Below, in pieces: positions 18,114 to 26,663 of a DNA stretch of 64,000 nt. Both the position numbers and the translations under genes were made by a program. The stretch is from NCBI RefSeq assembly GCF_016908875.1, contig NZ_JAFBES010000009.1, forward strand, positions 62,001 through 126,000, in the 5' to 3' direction. Positions within the stretch are counted from its first letter, which is position 1; every line of letters begins with the position of its first letter. Source of the DNA: Bacillus ectoiniformans. GTDB taxonomy: Bacteria; Bacillota; Bacilli; Bacillales; Domibacillaceae. The notes beneath the pieces were generated by a model. The model saw only the letters and a list, made by a program, of their open reading frames with translations, ran no database searches and was not told where the DNA came from.

Positions 18114-18116
18114 ACG

Positions 18117-18908
18117 ATGAAACTTTTAACATTAAATTGCCACTCGTGGCTCGAAGAAAATCAGCTGGATAAAATGCGGATATTAGCTGAAACGATTAAA
18201 GAAAAATCCTATGATGTCATTGCCCTTCAGGAAGTGAACCAGTCACTTTCAGAAGACGTTCTCTATGATGGAATACGCAAAGACAATTTTGCTCTTCTTC
18301 TGATTCAAGCACTGCAAAAAATGGGCGTGCTCGACTATCAAATGCATTGGGACTTCAGCCATATCGGCTACGACCGCTTTGAAGAAGGACTTGCTCTATT
18401 AACGAAGCATCCCGTTCAATCAAAAACTTCTTTCTTCGTTTCTAATAGCAACGACACAAATTATTGGAAAACGAGAAAAATCGTCAAAGCCACGATCCGG
18501 TACAACAATCAATGGATTGATTGTTATAGCTGTCATCTAGGCTGGTGGAAAGATGAAGAGGAGCCAGTGGATCACCAAATTGATCAGCTAAATGCCCATA
18601 TTGACAATAGCCGACTTTCCTTCTTGCTTGGTGATTTTAATAACCATGCGGATATTGAAGGAGAAGGGTACTCTTACCTCCTGCAGAAAGGTTGGTATGA
18701 TACGTACCAATTAGCAGAAGAAAAAGATCAAGGGTCCACAATTAAAGGAAAAATCGACGGCTGGGAAAAGAACGCTGACGGATTAAGAATCGATCTTATA
18801 TTAGCTAATCGCCCCCTTGCGACAAAGAGTTCATCCGTCATCTTTAATGGAAACAACAAGCCGATCATTTCCGATCATTACGGTGTCGAAATTAAATGTA
18901 CAATCTAA
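18117..18908 (+). CDS. Endonuclease/exonuclease/phosphatase-family protein, PTS-linked
   Basis: EEP-fold hydrolase of 263 residues. The metal and catalytic marks are present in order: TLNCHSW, VIALQEVNQ (metal Glu), SCHLGWW, LLGDFNNHAD (Asp and Asn) and ISDHYGVEI (Asp-His). There is no signal peptide, so it is cytoplasmic. It starts three bases after the PTS stop codon and is translationally linked to it. Similar EEP genes sit next to MalX-type PTS genes in other Firmicutes; a sugar-phosphate or phosphodiester substrate that arrives through the PTS is a fair guess, but DNA repair activity is not excluded. Confidence 0.8.
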   Translation: MKLLTLNCHSWLEENQLDKMRILAETIKEKSYDVIALQEVNQSLSEDVLYDGIRKDNFALLLIQALQKMGVLDYQMHWDFSHIGYDRFEEGLALLTKHPVQSKTSFFVSNSNDTNYWKTRKIVKATIRYNNQWIDCYSCHLGWWKDEEEPVDHQIDQLNAHIDNSRLSFLLGDFNNHADIEGEGYSYLLQKGWYDTYQLAEEKDQGSTIKGKIDGWEKNADGLRIDLILANRPLATKSSSVIFNGNNKPIISDHYGVEIKCTI

Positions 18909-18913
18909 TAATA

Positions 18914-18954
18914 AGAAGAAGCCGACATTATTTAACTGTCGGCTTCTTCTTTTA
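18914..18954 (+). terminator. Terminator of the PTS-EEP operon
   Basis: AGAAGAAGCCGACA pairs with TGTCGGCTTCTTCT, followed by TTTATT. Confidence 0.9.
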
Positions 18955-19082
18955 TTCTATCTTTCCAAATTCATAACCTGACATTATAACGAGGTAAAAA
19001 CGACTATATTTCACCGGATATCCCCGATTTTCTACAGAATATATGCGTTTATCCCTCTCAAAAACTACAAAACTAGAACTTT

Positions 19083-19099
19083 TGTAACATTCTTGTAAC
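19083..19099 (+). promoter_or_regulatory. WalR (YycF) binding site
   Basis: TGTAAC-ATTCT-TGTAAC matches the WalR direct-repeat consensus (two TGTWAH hexamers, five bases apart). A third TGTAAC at 19116-19121 is 22 bases further on, that is, on the same helical phase. The site is about 120 bases upstream of a cell-wall hydrolase gene, a typical WalR target. Confidence 0.7.
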
Positions 19100-19217
19100 A
19101 TGATTAATAAATAAATGTAACCTAATATTCGCTAACTTTCTGATATATTTATCCCATGAGAAAAATTTACCAAAATAAGATGCTTTTAGTAGCGGAAGGG
19201 TAACCGAGGTGAATCAA

Positions 19218-19667
19218 GTGAAAAAAATGGTGAAAGTATTACTATGTTCTTTTTTATTAAGCATTAGCTTTTTATTACCTGTTCAATCAGCAGATGCAGC
19301 TTACTCAGCAGATAATATTATCGCAGAAGCAAAAAAACACATAGGAACTCCTTATAAATGGGGCGGAACTACACCTAAAGGCTTTGATTGTTCCGGTTTT
19401 ATGGTTTATACCCATAAACAAAATGGCGTAAACCTACCTAGAACAGCCGCTCAAATGTATAAACAAGGTACAGCGGTAGCAAAAAAAGACATGCAGCCAG
19501 GAGATTTAATCTTTTTTACTACATATAAAAAAGGCGCTTCACACGTAGGTATTTACTTAGGAGACAATCAATTCATTCACTCGGCTTCTAAAGGCGTCAA
19601 CATTGATAAAGTAAGCAATTCTTATTGGACAAAAAGATATATTGGAACTAAGCGTATTGCGAAATAA
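19218..19667 (+). CDS. Secreted NlpC/P60 cell-wall endopeptidase
   Basis: Secreted peptidoglycan hydrolase of 149 residues. A signal peptide covers about the first 28 residues (KKMVK, a hydrophobic run, then VQSADAA). The rest is a single NlpC/P60 domain with the catalytic Cys in GFDCSGFM and His in ASHVGIYLG, plus FIHSAS. It cleaves peptide stems, probably the D-gamma-Glu to diamino acid bond. It has no LysM or SH3 anchor, so it is a minimal enzyme. I prefer the GTG at 19218 because GAGGTGA lies five bases upstream; GTG at 19209 is possible. A WalR-type site upstream suggests growth-linked control. Confidence 0.88.
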   Translation: MKKMVKVLLCSFLLSISFLLPVQSADAAYSADNIIAEAKKHIGTPYKWGGTTPKGFDCSGFMVYTHKQNGVNLPRTAAQMYKQGTAVAKKDMQPGDLIFFTTYKKGASHVGIYLGDNQFIHSASKGVNIDKVSNSYWTKRYIGTKRIAK

Positions 19668-19693
19668 AAAACGGCTGCAGCCGTTTTTTTTAT
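19666..19693 (+). terminator. Terminator after the NlpC/P60 gene
   Basis: AAAAACGGCTGCAGCCGTTTTTTTT, a perfect GC stem with T tail, overlapping the stop codon. Confidence 0.9.
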
Positions 19694-19810
19694 TTTGTAG
19701 AAAATTTTTCAATTTTTTTCACCTTTTCACTAGTAATATATGATTAAATCATAGTAGAGATTGTTCGTTCGAAAAGGACTTTCTATGCACTTAATAAGGA
19801 GTGACTTTAG

Positions 19811-21520
19811 TTGAAACGTACCCTAACATGGCACCTGGGAGTAATTATAGTTGGAATTATCATCGCCTCCCTTTTCATTACTTCCATCGCCACCTATAAG
19901 ACTGCTTACGATAAAATTTATGACGCAGCTGGAGTAGAAGCATATGGCTGCGCAAATATTACCACTGGCCTGCTTGCACCTGAAGATGTCGAAAAAATGC
20001 TTAATGGTGATCGCTCCGTTTCTCAAAAAGTCGGCAGTCAGCTAAATTGGACAACCGACCATAAATCGATCTTTAATACACAATACATCTTAGATTTAGA
20101 CGGCAACCTGCTGGCACTTGATAAAAATTTACAAGACAAAGGGTTTTCTCCTGGAGATTCGTTCGCTGTGGATCAAAAAGCGATCGATATGCTTTTAAAA
20201 ATGAAGCATCCTACCTATTCAGAAATCTATGAATTCGGCGGCATGGAAAGACTATCTGGCTATGCCCCTATCTATCGTGATCACGACTCATCTAAAGAAA
20301 TTGTTGCCATTAGCGTCATTGATTTTGACGGCAATATTGTCGCTGAACGTACATGGGATGTCGTGAAGAACGGAATCCTTTGGGGAATTATCCCAATGAT
20401 CCTAGCCTCTATCATTACGATTCTTCTCATTAGAAGAAAAACGAAACCAATCTCAGATCTTATTGAGCATGCGAAACAAGTAGCAGACGGCAACTTAGAC
20501 GTGCCTGAGATCAAAGTAAATGCAAAAGATGAAATAGGTGATTTAGCTGCGACACTAAACACAATGACAGCTAATTTCAGAGATATTATCAGTACATTAA
20601 AGGCTACATCTGGACAGCTAACAAAAAATGCTTATGATACATCGGCATCATTAGATGAGATTAAAACATCTATGCAGCAAGTGACAATCAGCATTGGCCA
20701 AGTCGCTTCTTCTATTGCGACCGGCACAACCAATGCTGAAAAATCATCTGATATTCTCGAAAGCCTTGCCACTTCCATTCATTCAGCTAAGGAAAAAGCC
20801 GACCAAAATGTCACAAATTCAGAAAATACGATGACAACAGCTGAACATGGAAAAGTGAAAGTCAATGAGATTGCTGTAGATATGAACAAAATCAAAACAT
20901 CAGCGAAAGAAACAGAGGAAACGATTCAAGAGCTTCATGCATCCACAGCACAGATCCAAAATATTACAGGAACGATCTCGGCTATCGCGGATCAAACGAA
21001 TCTATTAGCCTTAAATGCCTCTATTGAAGCGGCCCGTGCAGGTGAACATGGAAAAGGTTTCGCAGTTGTAGCAGAAGAAGTTAGAAAACTCGCGGAACAA
21101 TCTAGTGAAGAAGTGCTTGAAGTCGAAAAGCTCGTAAAACATATTACTTCTAGCATCCAGCAAGTCGTGAATGCGATGCGGTCAAGCAGTCAATTAGTCG
21201 AACAAGGTACACAGACAGTTGCGCTGACGGATCAGGCACTTCGAGATATCTCGCAAGCAGTCATGAATACAGTCGAAGAAATCAAAGCGATCTCTGCCTT
21301 AATTAATGAAGAGTCCGAAAGCTCGAATCACATTGTTGCTCTCGTCAATCAATTGGCTCTTTCAATTGCGCAAATGGCGGCTACGAGCCAAGAAGTATCT
21401 TCTGCCACAGAAGAAACCTCAATGGCGATAGAAGACATTGCACATCGCTCAACAGAAACTAGCAAAATGGCTGAGCAGCTTAACTCCATTGTTAATAAAT
21501 TTAAAGTAAGCAACGAATAA
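19811..21520 (+). CDS. Methyl-accepting chemotaxis protein
   Basis: Transmembrane chemoreceptor of 569 residues. Order of parts: transmembrane helix 1 (residues 8-30), an extracytoplasmic sensor domain to about residue 190 with a Cache-like pattern ([14 protein letters not shown] and GYAPIYRD), helix 2 (about 193-212), HAMP ([20 protein letters not shown]), then the long signalling coiled coil with the conserved tip [20 protein letters not shown]. It relays ligand binding to CheA/CheW; the ligand is unknown. TTG start with AAGGAGTGA upstream. Monocistronic. Confidence 0.93.
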   Translation: MKRTLTWHLGVIIVGIIIASLFITSIATYKTAYDKIYDAAGVEAYGCANITTGLLAPEDVEKMLNGDRSVSQKVGSQLNWTTDHKSIFNTQYILDLDGNLLALDKNLQDKGFSPGDSFAVDQKAIDMLLKMKHPTYSEIYEFGGMERLSGYAPIYRDHDSSKEIVAISVIDFDGNIVAERTWDVVKNGILWGIIPMILASIITILLIRRKTKPISDLIEHAKQVADGNLDVPEIKVNAKDEIGDLAATLNTMTANFRDIISTLKATSGQLTKNAYDTSASLDEIKTSMQQVTISIGQVASSIATGTTNAEKSSDILESLATSIHSAKEKADQNVTNSENTMTTAEHGKVKVNEIAVDMNKIKTSAKETEETIQELHASTAQIQNITGTISAIADQTNLLALNASIEAARAGEHGKGFAVVAEEVRKLAEQSSEEVLEVEKLVKHITSSIQQVVNAMRSSSQLVEQGTQTVALTDQALRDISQAVMNTVEEIKAISALINEESESSNHIVALVNQLALSIAQMAATSQEVSSATEETSMAIEDIAHRSTETSKMAEQLNSIVNKFKVSNE

Positions 21521-21530
21521 ATAGCCTGCT

Positions 21531-21567
21531 AAAAAGGATTAAGCATCTATCGCTTAATCCTTTTTTA
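21531..21567. terminator. Bidirectional terminator sharing the stop region of the next gene
   Basis: AAAAAGGATTAAGC pairs with GCTTAATCCTTTTTT. The right arm contains the last codons and stop (21554-21556) of the minus-strand gene, so one hairpin serves both converging genes. Confidence 0.85.
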
Positions 21568-22885
21568 TCTCTTCTTCTTCAATTTGTTTGCTTCTTACAA
21601 CTTCAATTGAATGAATATGGTGCCCGTCCACATCCCGAATAATAAATTGGTATCCTTCATGCTCAATCATATCATTAAGTTCTACGTCAATTTGCTGCGT
21701 TAAAAACCAGCCGCCGATTGTGTCTACCTCTTCATCTGATAAATCTGTTCCAAGCAAGTCATTCACTTCTGTGATCAGAACTCTTGCACTTAATAAGTAA
21801 TGGTTTTCGCCTAGCCTTTGCACTTCTGGCTTTTCATCCGTGTCGAATTCATCACGGATTTCACCCACAATCTCTTCTAAGATGTCTTCCACCGTTACAA
21901 GACCCGACGTTCCTCCGTATTCATCAAGTAAAATGGCCATGTGAATACGCTCCTTTTGCATCTTCAACAGTAAATCGTGAATAGGGATAGTTTCAATGAC
22001 GCGAATTGTCGGTTTAATAAATTGCTGCAATGGTCTCGGGCCATACTTTTCATCATTTAGGTAATAGGCAAGAATTTCCTTGATATTGACCATTCCAATA
22101 ATATTATCTTTATCACCATCATCCACAGGATAGCGGGTATACTTTACATTCTTCAAGACTTCCTTCATTTCTTCCCAAGGTGTATCTTGAGATAATGTCA
22201 TCATGTCCGTTCGAGGGACCATGATCTCTTTCGCAATCCGTTCATCAAATTCAAAGATTCGATCGACGTATTTATATTCTGATTGATTGATTTCTCCCTT
22301 TGCATAGCTTTCTGAAAGAATAATGCGCAGTTCTTCCTCTGAATGGGCAGCCTCATGCTCAGAAGCCGGTTTTAAACCGAACAGGCCTGTAAATAATCGG
22401 GCTGATCCATTTAATGCCCAAATAAACGGATACATCACTCGGTAAAACAAAATCAGCGGCTTTGAAAGAAGCAATGTCAGCCGTTCTGCTTTTTGAATGG
22501 CCAGCGTTTTTGGAGCAAGCTCACCGACTACTACATGAAGAAACGTGATCACAGAAAAAGCAATCACAAACGATAAAATATTCGATAAACCAGCAGCTAC
22601 ACCAAAACGTTCAAATAAAGGATGAAGCAGCCGCTCAACAGTCGGTTCCCCAAGCCACCCTAGTCCTAAAGAAGTTAATGTAATTCCCAACTGACAAGCT
22701 GATAAATACTCATCAATATTGGTAATTACTTTTTGTGCAGCCATTGCTTGTTTATTTCCTTCAGCCACTAGCTGATTAATTCGTGACATTCTCACTTTAA
22801 CAATAGCGAACTCGGAAGCCACAAAAAAAGCGGTCAGTGCTATTAATAATGCAACTAGCAATAAGTTTGTAATAATCAAGGACAC
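21554..22885 (-). CDS. CNNM/CorC-type hemolysin-family protein (YhdP-like)
   Basis: Protein of 443 residues: a DUF21 membrane domain (residues 1-200, with [34 protein letters not shown] and [11 protein letters not shown]), a tandem CBS pair (about 205-335, IMVPRTDMM and [23 protein letters not shown]) and a C-terminal CorC_HlyC domain (TIGGWFLTQ). Relatives act in magnesium or cobalt efflux and resistance. It is close to B. subtilis YhdP. The GTG at 22885 lacks a properly spaced ribosome site; GGGAGGTGAGAGGGGAG is about 20 bases upstream and an in-frame stop lies five codons upstream, so the true start is uncertain by a few codons. No magnesium riboswitch was seen upstream. Confidence 0.88.
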   Translation of the reverse strand: MSLIITNLLLVALLIALTAFFVASEFAIVKVRMSRINQLVAEGNKQAMAAQKVITNIDEYLSACQLGITLTSLGLGWLGEPTVERLLHPLFERFGVAAGLSNILSFVIAFSVITFLHVVVGELAPKTLAIQKAERLTLLLSKPLILFYRVMYPFIWALNGSARLFTGLFGLKPASEHEAAHSEEELRIILSESYAKGEINQSEYKYVDRIFEFDERIAKEIMVPRTDMMTLSQDTPWEEMKEVLKNVKYTRYPVDDGDKDNIIGMVNIKEILAYYLNDEKYGPRPLQQFIKPTIRVIETIPIHDLLLKMQKERIHMAILLDEYGGTSGLVTVEDILEEIVGEIRDEFDTDEKPEVQRLGENHYLLSARVLITEVNDLLGTDLSDEEVDTIGGWFLTQQIDVELNDMIEHEGYQFIIRDVDGHHIHSIEVVRSKQIEEEEIKKD

Positions 22886-23055
22886 GAGGAGAATGAATTA
22901 GATCCGTCTCCCCTCTCACCTCCCGCGCAGAATGTATTATTCTACTCTTACCCAACCATGGGGAGGTTATAACAAAGTCCTCGTTTTTTTCACTATGGCA
23001 TCTGTTTGATCGTCACCCAGCAAGGCAGTCCACTGTTATTCACCAGTTCACCCTA

Positions 23056-24096
23056 TTAAGAAAGGGATTGCCCCTCTGCACTTGTTAATTGCAGCCCCTC
23101 TATAGCCAATGCATAATGCACACCATGCTTTAAGGTGGCAAAACATTTCAGTTCGTTCAAATAAATGCTTTTTTCAGTTAGCTGCAGACTTAATTCTGCA
23201 GAAATTCCCACTACAATCGGCACTGCTCCAATTAATGTGATTGCCTGAGTCACTTTTTCAATTAAACCAATAACAAAGTCATCCATCGCGTTTATTCCAG
23301 TTACGTCAAGAATAAGAATATTCGCCTTTTGATCCACAATCCCTTGAAGAGCAGTTTCAAGCAATTCATTTGCCCTGCCTTCATCAAATTTCCCGATTAG
23401 TGGCACAACGAGAATTCCGTCTAGTACAGGAATGATCGGCGTAGAAAGTTCTTTCACCAAGTTCTCAAGTTCCATGGTTCGGTCTTCTACCATTGCTTCT
23501 AGCTGTAAGATTGCTGACTTTTCTTTTTGCCTTGCCAAGTCGTGAATATTCCCTTTGGGCGTGATATCTGAAGGAGAGAACTCAATCACTGTTTTGTCAT
23601 CCCCCCATGCTTTACTCTCTACAATTTTATACCAAATATTTGTTTTAAAAAGTCCGCTTAGCACGCCCGACCAATGGCCTGCAAGAAAACTTCCCGGTTC
23701 CTTCTTCCCTTGTGCCTGAACAACTTTTTCTTCCCAGTCGTTGCTGATGCAAATCTTCGCTTTCTTCTCTTCAGGGCAAACAGCGAGAATTTCTGTTACA
23801 CCCCACCCCGCATTAATGTACACACTCGGCAGCATTTCTAAAATCTGATCAAGCTCTCCCATCTGTGTTTCATAAAATTCACTGACAATTTTCCCCGTCC
23901 GATAGCCCGCCGTTTCCATCACAATTCGCGCAGCATCTTCTCCTGTCACTTCTTCAATTGAATCAAGAAACGTTTTAAATGCAGATTTCACCCAGAATAG
24001 CACCGCATCATCACCTTCAAACTGAAACAGCCCTTCTGTTCTATCCCAATAAAATTCAGATTGATCAACCTTTATTGTATATTCATCATTTTTCAC
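23056..24096 (-). CDS. V4R (XylR_N-like) plus STAS-domain protein, RsbR-like
   Basis: Soluble protein of 346 residues with two parts. Residues 40-185 resemble the 4-vinyl-reductase/XylR N-terminal ligand domain (GEDAARIVMETAGYRTGK, SVYINAGWGV, GHWSGVLSGLF). After a coiled-coil linker (ILQLEAMVEDRTMELE), residues 220-335 form a STAS domain of the RsbR type (IPVLDGILVVPLIGKFDEGRA, ILILDVTGINAMDDFV). RsbR co-antagonists build the stressosome that controls sigma-B. At the two usual phosphothreonines this protein has Asp (MDD for VDT) and Gln. It may be a locked or non-phosphorylatable variant. Start is GTG or ATG near 24096 on the minus strand. No clear terminator follows. Confidence 0.75.
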   Translation of the reverse strand: MKNDEYTIKVDQSEFYWDRTEGLFQFEGDDAVLFWVKSAFKTFLDSIEEVTGEDAARIVMETAGYRTGKIVSEFYETQMGELDQILEMLPSVYINAGWGVTEILAVCPEEKKAKICISNDWEEKVVQAQGKKEPGSFLAGHWSGVLSGLFKTNIWYKIVESKAWGDDKTVIEFSPSDITPKGNIHDLARQKEKSAILQLEAMVEDRTMELENLVKELSTPIIPVLDGILVVPLIGKFDEGRANELLETALQGIVDQKANILILDVTGINAMDDFVIGLIEKVTQAITLIGAVPIVVGISAELSLQLTEKSIYLNELKCFATLKHGVHYALAIEGLQLTSAEGQSLS

Positions 24097-24272
24097 TAAG
24101 TTCCACTCCTGCCTATACGTCTAGGATTATAATTATTTATATTTTATTAACCTTTTGCCCATATTCCAAGCAATACATTCTGTTAACCCGTATTTCCCCA
24201 TTTCTTTCTAGAAGATTTCTATTGTAGAATAGAGGAAGTGATAACTAAACCAACACATGAGAGGAATTATAT

Positions 24273-25829
24273 ATGAGTATTTTAACTGTAAAAGACTTAA
24301 GCCATGGATTTGGTGACCGGGCCATATTTAATAATGTATCGTTCCGGCTGTTAAAAGGCGAACACATTGGTTTAATCGGGGCAAACGGAGAAGGAAAATC
24401 AACATTTATGAATATTGTCACCGGGCAGCTGCAGCCTGATGAAGGAAAAGTAGAATGGTCAAAGAATGTCCGGGTCGGTTATTTAGACCAGCATGCAGTG
24501 TTAGAAAAGGGCATGACCATACGTGATGTCTTGCGAACAGCTTTTCAATATTTATTTGATATGGAAGCAGAAATGAATCAGCTGTTTGACAAAATGGGCG
24601 AAGCCTCTCCTGAAGAACTGGAAGAGCTTTTAGAAGAGACAGGAACCATTCAAGATGTGCTAACGAACAATGATTTTTATATCATTGATGCGAAAGTAGA
24701 AGAAATCGCCCGCGGACTCGGTCTTGATGAAATTGGTCTTGATCGCGATGTTCATGATTTAAGCGGCGGACAGCGAACGAAGATTTTACTCGCTAAATTA
24801 TTGCTTGAAAAACCTGATATTCTTCTATTGGATGAGCCGACGAACTACTTGGATGAGCAGCATATCGAATGGCTAAAACGCTATCTGCTTGAATATGAAA
24901 ATGCCTTTATTCTCATTTCACATGACATTCCTTTCTTAAACAGTGTCGTGAACTTGATCTACCATATGGAGAATCAAGAGCTGAACCGCTACGCTGGCTC
25001 CTATGAAGAGTTCTTAAAAGTGTATGAAATGAAAAAGCAGCAGCTTGAAGCCGCCTACAAGAAACAGCAGCAGGAAATCGCAGGATTAAAGGATTTCGTT
25101 GCTAGAAATAAAGCGCGGGTATCTACTCGAAACATGGCGATGTCCAGACAGAAAAAGCTTGATAAGATGGAGATCATTGAGCTGGCGCAAGAACGCCCAA
25201 AACCTGAATTCCATTTTAAAAAGGCACGCACATCTGGAAAATTGATTTTTGAAACGAAGGATTTAGTCATTGGTTATGATGAACCACTATCAAGACCTCT
25301 GAACCTGCGTATGGAACGCGGACAAAAGGTGACTCTAACCGGGGCAAATGGTATTGGAAAAACTACCTTGCTCCGCAGTATCCTTGGCGAAATCAAACCT
25401 GTGTCTGGAGAAGTGGAACGAGGAGAGCATTTATTCACGGGCTACTTCGAACAAGAAATGAAGTCTACTAACTCCAATACATGTATTGAAGAGGTGTGGT
25501 CTGAATTCCCTTCTTTCACACAGTATGAAGTCCGAGCCGCCCTTGCTAAATGTGGTCTGACGACGAAGCATATCGAAAGCAAAGTTGAAGTCTTGAGCGG
25601 AGGAGAGAAGGCCAAGGTTCGCCTTTGCAAACTTATTAATAATGAAACGAACCTGTTAGTTCTTGACGAGCCGACGAACCACTTGGATATTGACGCCAAA
25701 GAAGAATTAAAACGCGCGCTTAAAGAATATAAAGGCAGCATAATATTGATCTCACATGAACCTGAGTTTTATCAAGAAGTAGCAACAGACATTTGGAATT
25801 GCGAGTCTTGGACGACAAAAGTGTTTTAA
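24273..25829 (+). CDS. yfmM: ABC-F family ATPase YfmM
   Basis: Soluble twin-ATPase protein of 518 residues, nearly the same text as B. subtilis YfmM. Each half has Walker A (GANGEGKSTF at about 37; GANGIGKTTL at about 353), signature (LSGGQRTKILLAKLL; LSGGEKAKVRLCKL) and Walker B (LLLDEPTNYLD; LVLDEPTNHLD). The linker between them (residues 245-320) is long and basic, as in ABC-F proteins that act on the ribosome. No membrane segment is present, so it is not a transporter. The Dph6-like gene begins 17 bases downstream, which suggests co-transcription. Confidence 0.93.
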   Translation: MSILTVKDLSHGFGDRAIFNNVSFRLLKGEHIGLIGANGEGKSTFMNIVTGQLQPDEGKVEWSKNVRVGYLDQHAVLEKGMTIRDVLRTAFQYLFDMEAEMNQLFDKMGEASPEELEELLEETGTIQDVLTNNDFYIIDAKVEEIARGLGLDEIGLDRDVHDLSGGQRTKILLAKLLLEKPDILLLDEPTNYLDEQHIEWLKRYLLEYENAFILISHDIPFLNSVVNLIYHMENQELNRYAGSYEEFLKVYEMKKQQLEAAYKKQQQEIAGLKDFVARNKARVSTRNMAMSRQKKLDKMEIIELAQERPKPEFHFKKARTSGKLIFETKDLVIGYDEPLSRPLNLRMERGQKVTLTGANGIGKTTLLRSILGEIKPVSGEVERGEHLFTGYFEQEMKSTNSNTCIEEVWSEFPSFTQYEVRAALAKCGLTTKHIESKVEVLSGGEKAKVRLCKLINNETNLLVLDEPTNHLDIDAKEELKRALKEYKGSIILISHEPEFYQEVATDIWNCESWTTKVF

Positions 25830-25846
25830 GAGTCAGGAGTGATTGG

Positions 25847-26503
25847 ATGAAAAAACGAATAGCCCTTTCCTGGAGCGGCGGCAAGGACAGCTGTATGGCT
25901 CTCGACTTGTTGAAGAAACAAGGGTATGAAGTGGCCTGCTTACTCACCACCGTTCCAAAAGAAATTGGCCGTACATTTGGCCATGGAGAACGGACGGATT
26001 TTATCGAGAAGCAAAGCGAAGCATTAAGCATTCCTCTTCACTTTGTTCATTGTACGTTTGAAGACTACACAGATGCCTTTAAACATGATTTAATCCAACT
26101 TAAGGATCAGTTAGAGCTAAGTGCTATAGCTTTTGGTGACATATATTTAGATGGTCACCGCGAGTGGGGCCAAGCAGTCGCTGATTCTGTTGGATTAGAC
26201 GCTCTTTATCCGCTTTGGAGCACAGAAGAAGACAGCATTCGTTTGTTAGAGAAATTTGTTCACTCTGGCTATAAAGCAGTCGTCATCCGAGTAACAAATG
26301 ATTTCTTAGATGAGTCATGGCTTGGGCGATTATTAGATGAGACATTTCTAACAGACATTCAGCAGCAGCCAGTATGCCCCATGGGTGAACACGGTGAGTT
26401 TCATACATTCGTATATGACGGGCCCTTGTTTCAACACCCGATAGAATGGGAGAAAGGCAGCACACTGATACTTGAGACAAGTAAAAGACTAGAGATAGAA
26501 TAA
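25847..26503 (+). CDS. Dph6-like ATP pyrophosphatase (diphthine-ammonia ligase family)
   Basis: Adenine-nucleotide alpha-hydrolase of 218 residues. It opens with the PP-loop LSWSGGKDSCMAL and has the Dph6-type marks FGDIYLDGHREWG, DALYPLW and the C-terminal GEHGEFHTFVYDGP. In eukaryotes and archaea Dph6 amidates diphthine on EF-2; bacteria lack diphthamide, so the substrate here must be something else. The ATG at 25847 is chosen because CAGGAGTG precedes it and the PP-loop follows at once; the frame is open upstream inside yfmM. It is the second gene of a pair with yfmM and is followed by a terminator. Confidence 0.8.
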   Translation: MKKRIALSWSGGKDSCMALDLLKKQGYEVACLLTTVPKEIGRTFGHGERTDFIEKQSEALSIPLHFVHCTFEDYTDAFKHDLIQLKDQLELSAIAFGDIYLDGHREWGQAVADSVGLDALYPLWSTEEDSIRLLEKFVHSGYKAVVIRVTNDFLDESWLGRLLDETFLTDIQQQPVCPMGEHGEFHTFVYDGPLFQHPIEWEKGSTLILETSKRLEIE

Positions 26504-26518
26504 TTGAATAGTATTCTA

Positions 26519-26548
26519 GAAGAGACTGCTTAAGCAGTCTCTTTCTTT
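26519..26548 (+). terminator. Terminator of the yfmM-Dph6-like pair
   Basis: AGAGACTGCTTAAGCAGTCTCT is a near-perfect palindrome followed by TTCTTT. Confidence 0.8.
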
Positions 26549-26663
26549 ATATCCCTTCACCCTTATCATTTGACATAGATTTTCCCTATTTGCTATGTCA
26601 TACTAAATATTAAATATATTTCAATACAACTTAACATCAAATTGAGAGTAAATGAGGGAAGTT

